Shown here: piece by piece, positions 62,806-64,000 of the stretch
Layout of the letters: each line of letters opens with the position of its first letter
Numbering within the stretch: position 1 is the stretch's first letter
Assembly: GCA_963755825.1 (NCBI GenBank)
Contig: CAVWLA010000003.1
Location: forward strand, 1,240,001-1,304,000
DNA: 64,000 nucleotides
DNA from: DATBQN01 sp963755825
GTDB lineage: Bacteria; Acidobacteriota; Thermoanaerobaculia; Multivoradales; UBA5704
Direction: 5' to 3'
Program-made: the position numbers and the translations under genes
Notes under the pieces: generated by a model
Databases searched by the model: none
Told to the model about the DNA's origin: nothing
What the model saw: the letters and a program-made list of their open reading frames with translations, nothing else

Positions 62806-64000
62806 ATGCCTCGCGCCGCCAGCGGTTTCGGTCCCCTCGCCCGCTTCCACTGCGCGGTCGGCGGCCGCCTGGCCGCCGTCGCCCTCGTCCCCGCTTTCGC
62901 CGCCGGCTTTGGCGCCGGCATGCTCCTCGGCGTCGACTTCCTCAACACCCTGGCGCGCCTGCTCTTCGGCGCCGACGGCTCGCGGCCGGCGCGCTCGGCG
63001 GGGGCGCTGTGGATCGCCCTGGTGACGATCGGCGCCGCGCGGACGGCGGCGCCGCGCGTCTGCCGCGGCCTCTCCGGCTGGATCCGCCACCTGCCGGCCG
63101 ACGGCGTGGCGCACCGGCGGGCGGCGGCGCTCGCCATCCTCGTCGCCCAGCTGCCGCTCCTCGCCCTCCTCGCCGTCCTCGCGCCGATCGCCCTCCAGGC
63201 GCCGGGGCGGCGCGCCGCGGCCTTCGCCGGCCTCCTCCTCGCCGCCGCCGCGGCGGCGCTCTTCGCGGTGCCGGTGGCGCGGCCCGCCCTCAGTCGGCCG
63301 CCGGCGCTCGCCGCGGCGTTCCTCGCCGGCACCTGCAGCTGGCCGGGGCTCGCCGCCGCCGCCGTGCTCCTCGTCGCCGGCGACCTCGCCGCCGGTCCGC
63401 TGCCGGCGGGGGCGGGCGGCGGCCCGGCGGTGCGGCGATGGGGAAGAGGGAGCGCGCCGCCGCGCTGGCTCGCCGCCCGCATCGCCTGGCGGGCTCTCGG
63501 CTGGCGCCTCGCCGGGGCCTACGCCGTCGCCCTGCTGCCGGTGGGCGCGGCGGCGGCCTTCGTCGCCCACAACGCGCTGCCGCCGGGCGCCGCCGGCCTC
63601 GCCAGCCGGCTGGGCGGCGGCGCCGGCGTGGTCCTCTTCCTCGCCCAGGCCGGCGAGGCGCTGGCCGCGCAGCGGCCGGTGTGGCCCTGGTCGCGCTCGC
63701 TGGCGCAGTCGGCCGCCTCCCGCGTCGGCGCCGACGCCCTCTTCCTGGGCTGCCACGCGGCGCCGATCGCCCTCCTCGCCGCCTGCATCGCGCCGTCTTT
63801 TCTGCTCGCCGCGGCGCCGCTCGCCGCCGCCCTGCCCTTCCTCAGCCTCCGCGCCGCGGGCGCCCTCCGCCGCGCGCCGGAGAGGAAGACCGGCGCCGCC
63901 GGCGAGATCCTCCTCGAGGGGATGTGGCTCGCCGCGGCGATCGCCCTCCTCCCCTGGACCTCGCCGGCGCTCGCCGCCGCGGCGCCCTGGGCGGCGCGCC
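62806..64000 (+). CDS. Multi-pass membrane protein, 5' part (runs off the window)
   Basis: An open frame from ATG 62806 continues to the window end without a stop (398 complete codons). It has GTAGAGGG upstream and strong third-position GC. It is dominated by hydrophobic Ala/Leu/Val segments (for example VALVPAFAAGFGAGMLLG, ALAILVAQLPLLALLAVLAP, AYAVALLPVGAAAAFVAHNA) with short charged loops, suggesting ten or more membrane helices. I recognise no family; a subunit of an ABC-type exporter is one possibility. Confidence 0.7.
   Translation, partial: MPRAASGFGPLARFHCAVGGRLAAVALVPAFAAGFGAGMLLGVDFLNTLARLLFGADGSRPARSAGALWIALVTIGAARTAAPRVCRGLSGWIRHLPADGVAHRRAAALAILVAQLPLLALLAVLAPIALQAPGRRAAAFAGLLLAAAAAALFAVPVARPALSRPPALAAAFLAGTCSWPGLAAAAVLLVAGDLAAGPLPAGAGGGPAVRRWGRGSAPPRWLAARIAWRALGWRLAGAYAVALLPVGAAAAFVAHNALPPGAAGLASRLGGGAGVVLFLAQAGEALAAQRPVWPWSRSLAQSAASRVGADALFLGCHAAPIALLAACIAPSFLLAAAPLAAALPFLSLRAAGALRRAPERKTGAAGEILLEGMWLAAAIALLPWTSPALAAAAPWAAR

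Overview
This is a very GC-rich bacterial chromosome segment packed with housekeeping genes. It has no phage, insertion sequence or plasmid signature. The gene orders tig-clpP-clpX-lon, rplU-rpmA-obg-nadD-rsfS and hrcA-grpE-dnaK-dnaJ-prmA-rsmE are typical of Gram-negative-type bacteria. The mix with a LodA/LodB-type quinoprotein pair, an HpnN-like RND exporter, PilT and a protein with a GYNTDVRHND start suggests an Acidobacteriota-like organism (perhaps the Thermoanaerobaculia branch). That placement is inference from gene content; no rRNA gene is present to settle it.

Layout. 1-5.0 kb (minus strand): start of lon, then clpX, clpP and tig, preceded by tRNA-Leu(UAG), tRNA-Lys(CUU), a ThiS-like sulfur carrier and a conserved hypothetical. 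5.1-6.4 kb: moaA behind a leader that folds like a molybdenum-cofactor riboswitch. 6.6-14.6 kb (plus): a catabolic cluster with three crotonases, an aldehyde dehydrogenase, a thiolase, a class-I amidotransferase-like hydrolase, an amidohydrolase and a kynureninase-like PLP enzyme. 15.0-17.7 kb: an HD-GYP signalling protein facing a sigma-54-activator-like AAA+ protein with altered Walker motifs. 17.7-20.7 kb (minus): rplU, rpmA, obg, nadD, rsfS. 20.7-23.1 kb: SnoaL-like protein, alpha/beta hydrolase, a 51-aa zinc-ribbon protein and hsp20. 23.2-28.5 kb: a sensor kinase divergent from an oligopeptide-type ABC importer that lacks its ATPases. 28.6-31.7 kb: lodA-lodB-like pair. 31.9-39.8 kb: queA, then larE-larB, a membrane protein and the glycine cleavage genes gcvT-gcvH-gcvP (minus). 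40.0-41.0 kb: two small secreted Cys-rich proteins and a 41-bp tandem repeat array. 41.0-48.8 kb: DUF2520 protein, then the CIRCE-controlled heat-shock operon. 48.8-58.8 kb: ilvE, pilT, recX, alaS, lytic transglycosylase, pgsA, RND exporter, YCII protein. 58.9-64 kb: an unusual metallophosphoesterase, ffh, a DUF421 protein and a truncated membrane protein.

Regulation visible in the sequence: a perfect CIRCE operator with a TTGACA/TACCAT promoter before hrcA; several promoters of the form TTGAC(A/C)-N17-TA(G/C)(C/G)AT; and an operator-like dyad and repeat arrangement before hsp20.

The most novel signal is a pair of 97-99-nt elements (23136-23232 minus, 62670-62768 plus). Their cores are nearly identical. 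Their 15-16-bp closing stems differ in sequence but are kept paired by four compensatory base-pair changes, and each lies directly 3' of a gene on the same strand. This is the pattern expected of a recurring structured RNA or hairpin DNA element. Other points worth a look are the altered motifs in the AAA+ activator, the metallophosphoesterase with an inserted domain, a ThiS with residues beyond its diglycine, and the LodA/LodB pair.
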